A DNA stretch of 64,000 bases from Nocardioides sp. IC4_145 (GTDB taxonomy: Bacteria; Actinomycetota; Actinomycetes; Propionibacteriales; Nocardioidaceae). The stretch spans positions 1-64,000 of the forward strand of contig NZ_JAANMS010000005.1 of the NCBI RefSeq assembly GCF_011250565.1, read 5' to 3'. The notes under the pieces were generated by a model, which saw nothing but the letters and a program-made list of their open reading frames with translations, was not told the origin of the DNA and searched no databases. Below are positions 41,479 through 49,334 of this stretch, piece by piece (the first letter of the stretch is position 1; each line of letters begins with the position of its first letter). The position numbers and the translations under genes were made by a program.

Positions 41479-43043
41479 GCCGACTCCAGCGCGGCCGCGA
41501 CCTCGTCGACCCGCAGCCACGGCGGACCCAGCACCTTGGCGACCTGCGGCGCGAACGACGGCGACTCGGCGAGCACCCGGTGCGCGGGCCCGGACGAGAC
41601 GACCTCCCCCTCGGCGAGGACGACCACCGCGTCGGCCGCCTGGGCGACGAACTCGACGTCGTGCGTGGCGACCAGCACCGCGTGCCCGTCCGCGGCGAGC
41701 CGCCGGAGCGTGCCGGCGAGGACCTTCTTCGCCGCGTAGTCCAGCCCGCGGGTCGGCTCGTCGAGCAGCAGCACCTGCGGCCGCGCCGCCAGCACGAGCG
41801 AGAGCGCGAGCGCCAGCCGCTGGCCCTCGGACAGGTCGCGCGGATGGGCGTCGTCGGGCACGTCAGGGACCAGCGAGGCCAGGATTGCCCGGGTCTCCGG
41901 GCCGCCGGCGGCGCACTCCTCGGCGACCGTCTCGAGGTAGAGCAGGTCGGCCGCGTCCTGCGGCAGCAACCCGACCGCTGCGCGCCGCTCCGCCGGCTCG
42001 AGCCGCGCCGGGTCCTGGCCGCCGACGTCGACGCTGCCGGTGCGCCGCTTCCGGCTGCCCTGCAACGCCCAGAGCAGCGAGGACTTCCCCGCGCCGTTGC
42101 GCCCCATGAGCGCGGTCACGCAGCCGCCGTCGAGGTCGAGGTCGACCTCGCGCAACGCCGTCGTGCGGCCGTGCACGACGGTGAGCGACCGCGCGCCGAG
42201 GAGGGGTACGCCGACGGGCTGGGGCCGCGGCTCGGGTGCGGCGAGGTGGAGCGTCCGGGCGCGGCGGCGCGCGTCGCGCACGCTGAGCGGCAGCGGGTGC
42301 CAGTCGGCGAGCCGGCCGAGCTCGACGATCGGCGGGACGACCGGCGAGGTCTCGAGCAGCTTGGCGGTCGGCCCGACGCGGACCGACCCGGAGCCGTCGA
42401 GCACGACCATCCGGTCCGCGAACGGCACGACCCGCTCGAGCCGGTGCTCGGCGAGCAGCACCGAGACGCCGAGGTCGTGGACCAGGCGGGTCAGCGTGGC
42501 CAGCACCTCCTCGGCCGCGGTCGGGTCGAGCGCGCTGGTCGGCTCGTCGAGCACGAGCAGCCGGGGGTGCATGGTCAGCACCGCGCCGATGGCGACCCGC
42601 TGCTGCTGGCCGCCGGAGAGGGTCCGCAGGTCGCGGTCGCGCAGGGCGGCGATGCCCAGCAGGTCGAGGGTCTCCTCGACGCGTCGGCGCATGGTCTCCG
42701 GCGGCAGGCCGAGCTGCTCCATGCCGTAGGCGAGCTCCTCCTCGACCGTGTCGGTGACGAAGCCGGCCGCCGGGTCCTGACCGACGTACCCGACGACGTG
42801 CGCGCGGTCGCGCGGGGCCGCGTGGACCACGCTGGCGCCGTCGAGCAGCACGTCGCCGCTCAGCACGCCGCCGGAGAAACGCGGCACCAGGCCGGTGACC
42901 ACGCCGAGCAGCGTGGACTTGCCGACGCCGGTCGGTCCGCTGACGAGGACCAGCTCGCCCTCCTCGATCTCGAGGTCGACGGCGTCCAGCACCGGCGGCG
43001 CGCCCTGGGCGTACCGGAAGCAGATGTCGCGCAGCTCGATCAC
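41475..43043 (-). CDS. ECF transporter ATPase, fused A-A' dual domain
   Basis: The 522-residue protein has two ABC domains in one chain. Domain 1: Walker A SGPTGVGKSTL, signature LSGGQQQRVAIG, Walker B LLVLDEPTSALD. Domain 2: Walker A GRNGAGKSSL, a less usual signature LSEGQRLALAL, Walker [16 protein letters not shown] transporters normally use two separate ATPases (EcfA, EcfA'); actinobacterial systems often fuse them. It energises the T and S subunits. GTG 43043 overlaps the T-gene stop as GTGA. Confidence 0.9.
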   Translation of the reverse strand: MIELRDICFRYAQGAPPVLDAVDLEIEEGELVLVSGPTGVGKSTLLGVVTGLVPRFSGGVLSGDVLLDGASVVHAAPRDRAHVVGYVGQDPAAGFVTDTVEEELAYGMEQLGLPPETMRRRVEETLDLLGIAALRDRDLRTLSGGQQQRVAIGAVLTMHPRLLVLDEPTSALDPTAAEEVLATLTRLVHDLGVSVLLAEHRLERVVPFADRMVVLDGSGSVRVGPTAKLLETSPVVPPIVELGRLADWHPLPLSVRDARRRARTLHLAAPEPRPQPVGVPLLGARSLTVVHGRTTALREVDLDLDGGCVTALMGRNGAGKSSLLWALQGSRKRRTGSVDVGGQDPARLEPAERRAAVGLLPQDAADLLYLETVAEECAAGGPETRAILASLVPDVPDDAHPRDLSEGQRLALALSLVLAARPQVLLLDEPTRGLDYAAKKVLAGTLRRLAADGHAVLVATHDVEFVAQAADAVVVLAEGEVVSSGPAHRVLAESPSFAPQVAKVLGPPWLRVDEVAAALESA

Positions 43044-44164
43044 GCCGTCACCATCCTCGGCTCGGGGGCGACGAGCGCCGGGAGCGCCCCGACCAGCACG
43101 CCGACCAGCAGGGCGAGGCTGATCTCCGGCACGCGGGTGAGGTCGGGGTAGGCGATGGTCAGCTGGGCGCGAGCAGCCCACACGCCGACCGCGCCGACGA
43201 CGACCCCGGAGCCGACGACGGCGAGCTCGGGCCAGCGCCAGGGGTCGGGGCGGTAGCGCGAGCGTTGGACGCGGCGGCCGGCGGACGCCAGGCCGGCGAC
43301 GGCCGCGGCGAGGCCGAGCACCAGCATCGGGACGGCCAGCACGCGCGGCGCGGTCTGGTCGAGGACGCCGTAGACCCCGACGCAGATGCCCCCGAGGCCG
43401 ACGAGCAGGAACGCGCCGGTCGTCCACCGCTCCCGGCGGGTCTGCCCGGGCGCGCGGCCGTAGCCACGGGCGTCCATGCCGGCGGCCAGCGCCAGCGAGC
43501 GCTCGAGGGCGTCCTCGAGGACCGGCACGAGCACGCGGCGCAGCCCGCGGACCCGCCGCTCCTCCCCCGCCCGCAGCTGCTGCGCGGCGCGGACGCGCCG
43601 GACGCTGTCGGCCAGCTGCGGCAGCACGGACACCGCCACGACGAGCGCGGTGCCGACCTCGTGCAGCGCCGGCGGCACCGAGCGCAGCAGCCGCTTGGGG
43701 TTCGCCAGGGCGTTGGCGGCGCCGACGCAGACGATGATCGTCGCGAGCCGCAGCCCGTCGTACACCCCGCCCAGCAGGCCCTCGCGCGACAGCGGGCCGA
43801 GCAGGGTGATGCCCAGGACCCAGTCGGGCAGCGGGACCTCGGGCAGGTCGAGCAGGACCGTGCCCGGGTAGGTGCCGCCGAAGACGATCCGGAACACCAC
43901 CCGGAGCACGAGCACCAGGAGGGCGAGCCACAGGTAGAGCCGGAACGACGCCGCCCACGGCTGGTCCGAGCGCCGGGCCACGACCACCAGGGTCGCGACG
44001 GCGAGCAGCAGGCCGAGGACCAGCGGGTTGGTGGTCGACGAGGCCGCCGCCGCCAGCCCGATCGCCCAGGCGTACCACGCGACCGGGTGCAGGTCGCGCG
44101 GCAGCCGCGCCGCGCGGGCCCGGCTGCGCACGCTGCTCGCCCTCGCGGCCACCGTCCCGGTCAC
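43040..44164 (-). CDS. ECF transporter T component
   Basis: The 374-residue protein has about seven to eight hydrophobic helices and the EcfT/CbiQ coupling region with the second Ala-Arg-Gly type motif in LERSLALAAGMDARGYG. The C-terminal hydrophobic part (about residues 270-374) is longer than in minimal EcfT proteins. GTG 44164 overlaps the stop of the DUF4430-like gene by 4 bp, linking the extracellular binding proteins and transporter in one transcript. Confidence 0.88.
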   Translation of the reverse strand: MTGTVAARASSVRSRARAARLPRDLHPVAWYAWAIGLAAAASSTTNPLVLGLLLAVATLVVVARRSDQPWAASFRLYLWLALLVLVLRVVFRIVFGGTYPGTVLLDLPEVPLPDWVLGITLLGPLSREGLLGGVYDGLRLATIIVCVGAANALANPKRLLRSVPPALHEVGTALVVAVSVLPQLADSVRRVRAAQQLRAGEERRVRGLRRVLVPVLEDALERSLALAAGMDARGYGRAPGQTRRERWTTGAFLLVGLGGICVGVYGVLDQTAPRVLAVPMLVLGLAAAVAGLASAGRRVQRSRYRPDPWRWPELAVVGSGVVVGAVGVWAARAQLTIAYPDLTRVPEISLALLVGVLVGALPALVAPEPRMVTA

Positions 44165-45102
44165 GACGCCGACGTGCTCCGTCTGCGCAGGACGACCGCG
44201 CCCCCGGCACCCAGCAGGAGCACCACGAGGACGAGCGGCACCCACGCCGGGAGGCCGCCGTCGGCGGGGTCGGCCCCCTCGGTGCTCGACGAGGTCGCCA
44301 GGGTCTCCGGGTCGGCCTCGGCGCTCACCGTCACGGCCGGCTCGTCGCTCCCCTCGTCGCGGTCGGCGCGGCGGTCCTTCTTCCGCGCGCCGTCGCCCTT
44401 GGCCCGGTCGCCCGTGGCCTGCTTGCCGTCGGCACGGGCCGGCGCGGGCTCCGCCCGTCCCTCCGCGGCCGACGGCGACGCCGAGGGGCCAGCCGTGGAG
44501 CTCGCCTGCGGAGCGGCCGGGGCCGTGCCCGACGTGCCGGCGCCACCCGAGCCCCCGGTTCCGCCGCCCGTGGCGGCCGGCGGCTTCGTCGCACCCGCGG
44601 TGGGGCTGGGCGAGGCGGCCGGTGCGCGGTGCGGCGCGGGCGTGGCGCTCGGCGGGCTCTTGGTCGACGAGCCCTGCCAGGAGAAGGCGACGTACGCCCC
44701 GTCGGGCACCGTCAGGCCACCGGCGCCGAGCGAGGAGTAGACCCAGGAGCCGGACTTCCCGTCGGACCAGTAGAGCGCCCAGTAGGCGTCGGCCGGCGCC
44801 GCGTTCACGCACGGGTCGCTGGTCGGGACGCCGGCGACGCGGCAGACGAAGCCGGGGTCGCGCTGGGCGTAGGTCAGCGGGAAGCCCGCCGCGGAGAAGA
44901 TCGCGGCCGCGCTGTCCCCGCCACCCCCGGCGACGCAGACCTGCTGCACCCCGCCGCCGAGCTCGTTGCGGTCCACCACGGCGGTCACGCCGGTGCTGCC
45001 GGCGCACGCGGCGGCGTACGACGGGGTGGGCGCGGCGACCGCCCCGCCCGCCGCGACCACGAGGGTCGCGGCGGCGAGACGGGCCAGCAGGCCGCGCAGC
45101 AT
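44161..45102 (-). CDS. Secreted, C-terminally anchored DUF4430-like (transcobalamin beta-domain-like) protein
   Basis: The 313-residue protein has a signal peptide (LLARLAAATLVVAAGGAVA...), then a compact domain of about 110 residues with paired cysteines and the sequence SDGKSGSWVYSSLGAGGLTV following YWALYW, a pattern reminiscent of the DUF4430 domain that closes over cobalamin in intrinsic factor/transcobalamin. A long Pro/Ser/Ala/Thr-rich linker follows, then a C-terminal helix WVPLVLVVLLLGAGGAVVL and RRRST tail; there is no LPXTG. It would present the domain at the cell surface. The DUF4430 match is pattern-based and should be confirmed. Confidence 0.68.
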   Translation of the reverse strand: MLRGLLARLAAATLVVAAGGAVAAPTPSYAAACAGSTGVTAVVDRNELGGGVQQVCVAGGGGDSAAAIFSAAGFPLTYAQRDPGFVCRVAGVPTSDPCVNAAPADAYWALYWSDGKSGSWVYSSLGAGGLTVPDGAYVAFSWQGSSTKSPPSATPAPHRAPAASPSPTAGATKPPAATGGGTGGSGGAGTSGTAPAAPQASSTAGPSASPSAAEGRAEPAPARADGKQATGDRAKGDGARKKDRRADRDEGSDEPAVTVSAEADPETLATSSSTEGADPADGGLPAWVPLVLVVLLLGAGGAVVLRRRSTSAS

Positions 45103-46724
45103 CAGCGGGTCACCCGGTACGCCGCGGTCCCCTTGCGGTTGCCGAACTGGCCCTTCACGACGACCTTCGTGCGACCGTTGCCGGTCGCCTTGAAGCGGCT
45201 GGTGAAGCGGCCCTTCGCGTTGGCCTGGCCGGTGTCGACGCGGCGGCCGCCGACGACGACCCGGACCGGCTCGGCGGGCGCGAGGCCGCGGACCTCGACC
45301 ACCTGGTTCACGCCGCGGCGCACGGCGCTCTTCTTGGCGCGGACGGTCAACTTCGTCGCGCCCAGGGCGCGGTAGCGGGCGGTGCCGACGACGCCGTCCG
45401 CGTCGCTGACGGTCACGGTGCGGGTGCCGGCGGCCTTCGGGAGGCGGACGCGGAGCACGGCCTCGCCGGCGACGTCAGCCGGGACGGAGGCGGTCGCGCC
45501 GGCGACCGAGGCGCACAGCCACTCGCCCGGCGCGGCGCCGGTGACGCCGGGGCTCACGCGGCTGCCGGCCTTGACGTAGTCCGGCGTCGCGAGGACGTTC
45601 GCCTCGCCGGCGGCCGGGGCCCACTGGAGCGCCGGCAGCGCCTGCGCCGTGGCACGGAGGTACTGCCCCTCGGTGGCGGCCGTGATGCCGTCCTTGCGGG
45701 CGGCGGTGACGGCGCCGTCGTCGTACGCCACGGCGCCGAGGTCGGCGGGCCGGAACGGGGTGCAGGTCCCGACGTTGGTCAGCTGGTGGGCGCGCAGCCA
45801 GGCCGCGGCCTTCGCGGCCGGCGCCTCGCGGCTGGCGAGCCCCAACGCCCAGCCTGCGAGGCCGGTGCTGTTGGCGTTGGGGGTCTCGATCTGGTCGTCC
45901 GCGCCGAAGGCGCCGTCGGCGCGCTGCACCGAGGCCAGCCAGGTGGTCGCGCGGTCGACGGCGGCGGCGATGGCGGCCTGGTCGGCGTCGTCGCGGGCGA
46001 GCAGGTTGACCACCGCCGTGGCGGTGGCGTCCACGCTCGGCTCGGCGTCCGCCGCGCCGTCGCAGGTCTGGTCCGCGGCGTCGGGGGCGGAGAACGCCTG
46101 GCGGAAGAAGCCGGCCTTGCACTGCTGGTCGAGCAGGAAGTCGGTGGCGGTGGCCGCCTCCGGGCTGCCGGCCGCGGCGAGCCCGCGGGCGGCGAAGGAC
46201 TGGCCCAAGGTGTTGGCGTAGTCGCCGTAGGTGCTGACGTCGGCGGTCCGGCCGGTGGATTCGTCGGTGACGGACTCGACCCGGGTGACCAGGTCGACGC
46301 CGCCGAACGACTCCGGGTCACCACCGGTCGCGGTGGCGAGGGCGAGGGCCTTGCCCGCCGCGCCGGCGTACGTGCTCCCGGCGTCGCCGAACGCCTCGCC
46401 GGAGATGTATCCGTCCAGGCCCGCGGCCACGGCGTCCCGGACCGCGGTCACGGCCGCGTCCTGCCCGCCGACCTCCTGGAGGGCCAGGGCGGCGTCGATG
46501 GAGAGGCCGTAGTCGGTGCTCTGGAACTCGCCGGCCTGGTAGGTCAGGAGGCCGTCCTCGAGCTGGCCGGCCAGCCAGGACGCGGAGGCGGAGGCGGGCG
46601 CCGGGTCGGCGCCGGGGACCGGTGCGGCGGACGCCGCTCCGGGGGCGGCGACCAGGCCGGCCGCCCCGAGGGCGGTGACGGCGAGCAGCGCGACGGTGCT
46701 GCGCGCGAGGGTGGGCTTGTGCAC
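45102..46724 (-). CDS. Secreted alpha/alpha-toroid (prenyltransferase-like) protein, transcobalamin alpha-domain-like
   Basis: The 540-residue protein has a signal peptide (cleavage near ASA-AP), then repeats of the alpha6/alpha6-toroid type such as WLAGQLEDGLLTYQ, SVDATATAVVNLLA, TWLASVQRADGAFGADDQ and NANSTGLAGWALG; the DG-x-F-like repeats match the prenyltransferase/squalene-oxidase and Cobalamin_bind superfamily. The C-terminus is an Ig-like beta domain (KLTVRAKKSAVRRGVNQVVE; VKGQFGNRKG). There is no enzyme signature such as DXDD. GTG 46724 has GGGAAGGA upstream. It is the first gene after a cobalamin riboswitch, so a B12-binding role is inferred. Confidence 0.75.
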   Translation of the reverse strand: MHKPTLARSTVALLAVTALGAAGLVAAPGAASAAPVPGADPAPASASASWLAGQLEDGLLTYQAGEFQSTDYGLSIDAALALQEVGGQDAAVTAVRDAVAAGLDGYISGEAFGDAGSTYAGAAGKALALATATGGDPESFGGVDLVTRVESVTDESTGRTADVSTYGDYANTLGQSFAARGLAAAGSPEAATATDFLLDQQCKAGFFRQAFSAPDAADQTCDGAADAEPSVDATATAVVNLLARDDADQAAIAAAVDRATTWLASVQRADGAFGADDQIETPNANSTGLAGWALGLASREAPAAKAAAWLRAHQLTNVGTCTPFRPADLGAVAYDDGAVTAARKDGITAATEGQYLRATAQALPALQWAPAAGEANVLATPDYVKAGSRVSPGVTGAAPGEWLCASVAGATASVPADVAGEAVLRVRLPKAAGTRTVTVSDADGVVGTARYRALGATKLTVRAKKSAVRRGVNQVVEVRGLAPAEPVRVVVGGRRVDTGQANAKGRFTSRFKATGNGRTKVVVKGQFGNRKGTAAYRVTR

Positions 46725-46811
46725 GGTGGTCCTTCCCGCTGTGCCAACGGGAGGGCTGCGACCGGGGACCCGGCGTGGCCACCCGCTGCGTTCCTCGACA
46801 GCGTGTGATCA

Positions 46812-46972
46812 GGCGTCTCGCAGCAGGTGCTCCGGCTCGCCGCGCGGTCCCGGTGGTGCTCGTGTGGTGCTGGGACCGTCGGCCTACGGTTGCGGGTCAG
46901 CGCCGGACTCGGACCGGCTTCCCCTGGTGGCGGACGATGTGGATGTCGACGGCAGCCTACTGCACCTCGGAC
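46812..46972 (-). ncRNA. Cobalamin riboswitch (AdoCbl/B12 element)
   Basis: Read on the minus strand the region holds the core GGGGAAGCCGGTCCGAGTCC, then GGCGCTGACCCGCAACCGTA (both within 46885-46924), which matches the conserved cobalamin-riboswitch text, and the B12 box AGCCGGAGCACCTGCT (about 46822-46837). A short inverted repeat TCCCG/CGGGA and the Shine-Dalgarno of the toroid gene follow within about 90 nt, so ligand-bound RNA probably blocks translation. It controls the five-gene operon running from 46724 down to 40621. Confidence 0.9.
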
Positions 46973-47038
46973 CGGTCGCCCCCTGGCCGACCGGTGAGGC
47001 CGGACACGGCCGGGCCGGCCCGGGTGCGCCCCGGAGGC

Positions 47039-48400
47039 TCAGCCGGCCTGGAGCTTGGCGTAGGGGTCGACGCCGTTGATCCGCGTGCCGAGCGGCAGGT
47101 GCTCGGGGAGCTCGACCGGCGCCGTCTGGTCCGCCTGGTCGGTCCGGGTCGTCGGGCGACCGGCGACCGGACGGCTGCGCGGCGGCGGGTTCCGGAAGAG
47201 CCGCTCGATGAACGCGTTGTACTTCTGCATCGGCCCCTTGTGCTGGAGCCGGATCAGGACCTCGTCGCTCGGCAGCGCCGCCGGCGACCAGTTGGCGGAC
47301 CCGTTGAGGGTCATGGTCGCGCTGCGGTCCTTCCCGTAGCGGCCGCGGACGGTGAGCACCTTGGTGTGCAGGTAGCGGTCGTAGACGCCGTCGCCGTTGA
47401 AGTCCTGGGTGATCTGGCGCAGCGGCACGGGGCGGGGACCCTCACGGCGCAGGATGCGGAGCACCTCGTTGCCGGCGACGGCGTACACGATCTTCACGTT
47501 GCAGCCGGAGTTCTGCTTGCGCCGCACGGCCCAGGCGATCTTCTTGCCGCGCTCGCCGTGCCAGGAGGTCATCGAGATGCGGATCTTGGTGCGGCCGTTG
47601 GCGGTGTTGCGCGCGCCCTTGCAGGAGATCTTCGACATCTCCTTGAGCACCGGGTCGCCCTTCGTGCCGGACCCGCGCCACGGGTAGACCATCGTGGTCA
47701 GGCCCTTGCCGTAGGACTTGTGGCGGTAGCCCTGCTTGACGTTCTTGTCGCGCCACATCTGGTTGAAGACGACGCGCATCTCCTGGTAGACCGCCTTGCG
47801 GCCGACCACGGTGTACATGTCGTTCCACTGGCCGTGCGCGGCCAGGTCGGTGGCGTTGAACGAGCCGTTCATGACCACCCAGCGGGCCTTGCCGGCCTGG
47901 CTGAAGAGGAAGAACTTCGAGTGCGCGATGCCGCCCGGGCCGCGGCAGGCGCTCACGCACTTGCGCAGCCCGCTGCGCAGGTAGGGCTTGCGCGAGTCGT
48001 TGCCCTTCCCCAGCTCCCGCTGCAGGCGGTTGACGCCGCGGTTGGGGTTGTCGGGGTTCGCGTTGAGCCGGTCCATGACCACCTTGACGCCGACCTTGCG
48101 CTTGTGGTGCGCGCGGACGAGGGCGTCGACGATGTCGTCGCTGCGGATGTTCCAGCTCGCGATGCGGATCTGGCCCCCACGCGGCACCGCGTCGATGGAT
48201 CGGATCACGTGCCCGATGACCATCCGACGGGCCTCGCGGTCACCGAGCGGGTTGTTGGTGCGGACGCCCGACGGCGGCGTGTACTTCGCGTGCGCCGGCA
48301 CGGCCAGGGGGCCCGCCAGGAGCGCCAGGACTGCGACGACGGCGGTCAGCATGCCCCGGGCCGGGGCGCGGGCAGGGAGGACGGACGAGCGGTTGTTCAT
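47039..48400 (-). CDS. Secreted phospholipase D-like protein (copy 1)
   Basis: The 453-residue protein has a signal peptide ending near AHA-K (residue 38) and two PLD-type half-sites: HSK (H160-K162) with GSFN (179-182), and HTK (H345-K347) with GSAN (367-370). The usual Asp of HxKxxxxD is absent. Just before the second site is an EF-hand-like loop DFNGDGVYD (333-341). Four cysteines may form disulfides. Substrate is unknown; PLD-fold proteins cleave or transfer phosphodiester bonds in lipids, nucleic acids or wall polymers. ATG 48400. Confidence 0.83.
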   Translation of the reverse strand: MNNRSSVLPARAPARGMLTAVVAVLALLAGPLAVPAHAKYTPPSGVRTNNPLGDREARRMVIGHVIRSIDAVPRGGQIRIASWNIRSDDIVDALVRAHHKRKVGVKVVMDRLNANPDNPNRGVNRLQRELGKGNDSRKPYLRSGLRKCVSACRGPGGIAHSKFFLFSQAGKARWVVMNGSFNATDLAAHGQWNDMYTVVGRKAVYQEMRVVFNQMWRDKNVKQGYRHKSYGKGLTTMVYPWRGSGTKGDPVLKEMSKISCKGARNTANGRTKIRISMTSWHGERGKKIAWAVRRKQNSGCNVKIVYAVAGNEVLRILRREGPRPVPLRQITQDFNGDGVYDRYLHTKVLTVRGRYGKDRSATMTLNGSANWSPAALPSDEVLIRLQHKGPMQKYNAFIERLFRNPPPRSRPVAGRPTTRTDQADQTAPVELPEHLPLGTRINGVDPYAKLQAG

Positions 48401-48535
48401 CGACGAGGCACCCCGGGAATCGGCTCGGTCGTGGGGACGAAGGCTGCGCCACGACCGTAACAAGCGGGTCCGCCCCCGGCCGGGACCGGGCTCGCCCGGG
48501 CCCGTCGCCGGTTGCCTCTCGTGCGTGGTCGGGGC

Positions 48536-49282
48536 TCAGCCGGCGACGACGGTGACCACGCAGTTGCGCAGGACGTCGAGCGGGTCGCGCGCGCCGACGT
48601 AGGTGATGCGTCCTGGAGGGCCGCCCAGCGTGGCGCAGAAGATGTCGTCCCGGACGCCGTCGTCCGTGGCGATCACCTCGTTGTCGCCCTCCTCGCCGTA
48701 GACCTCGTCCGCCCCGTCCCCTGGTCGGATCACGTCGTCGCCCTCGTCGCCGGTGACCTGGTCGCCGCCCGGACCGGCGTCGATGACGTCCTCGCCCTTG
48801 TCACCGTCGAGCTCGTCGTCGCCGGGCCCGCCGGTCACCCGGTCGTCGCCCGGACCGCCCTGCGGATGGTCGTTGCCGACACCACCGGCGACCACGTCGT
48901 CGCCGTCGCTGCCGTGCAGCCAGTCGTTCCCACCGCCGCCGAGCACCCGGTCCGCGCCGGGCCCGGCCAGGACCCGGTCCGCGTCGCCCATCCCCCGCAG
49001 CAGGTCCGCCCCCGGACCGCCGTTCAGCCGGTCCTCCCCCGTCCCTCCCGCACCGGTGTCGTCGCCGGCGTTGAGCGTCACCACGTCGTTCCCCGCCCTG
49101 GCGCCCACGTGGTCGTCGCCGGCCTTCGCCTTGATCGAGTCGGCCGACCCGGTGCCGACGAGCCGGTCGTCGCCGGGCGTGCCCGCAATCGCCCGGTCCA
49201 GCGGGCCCGCGGCGCCGGCTCCCGCCCCGGCGGCCAGCAGCGCGGTGGTGGCGGCGACCAGGGACAGCCGGGGTGCGCGCAT
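48536..49282 (-). CDS. Secreted calcium-binding RTX-repeat protein
   Basis: The 248-residue protein has a signal peptide and at least ten glycine/aspartate nonapeptide repeats of the RTX type (GNDVVTLNAGDD, GEDRLNGGPGADLL, GGNDWLHGSDGDDVV, GPGDDELDGDKGEDVI). These form a parallel beta-roll on calcium binding. No catalytic domain is attached. Two cysteines near the end lie in a non-repeat cap. It sits between two PLD-like genes and is transcribed with the same orientation. ATG 49282. Confidence 0.85.
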   Translation of the reverse strand: MRAPRLSLVAATTALLAAGAGAGAAGPLDRAIAGTPGDDRLVGTGSADSIKAKAGDDHVGARAGNDVVTLNAGDDTGAGGTGEDRLNGGPGADLLRGMGDADRVLAGPGADRVLGGGGNDWLHGSDGDDVVAGGVGNDHPQGGPGDDRVTGGPGDDELDGDKGEDVIDAGPGGDQVTGDEGDDVIRPGDGADEVYGEEGDNEVIATDDGVRDDIFCATLGGPPGRITYVGARDPLDVLRNCVVTVVAG

Positions 49283-49334
49283 GCGGCCACGGTACGCCGC
49301 GGGGCTCAGGCCGGGCCCCGGCTCGCGGGCAGCG

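Noticed and set aside
45102..46724. Terpene/squalene cyclase
   Set aside because: The toroid repeats are there, but no DXDD catalytic motif is seen. The protein is secreted and sits behind a cobalamin riboswitch with an ECF transporter.
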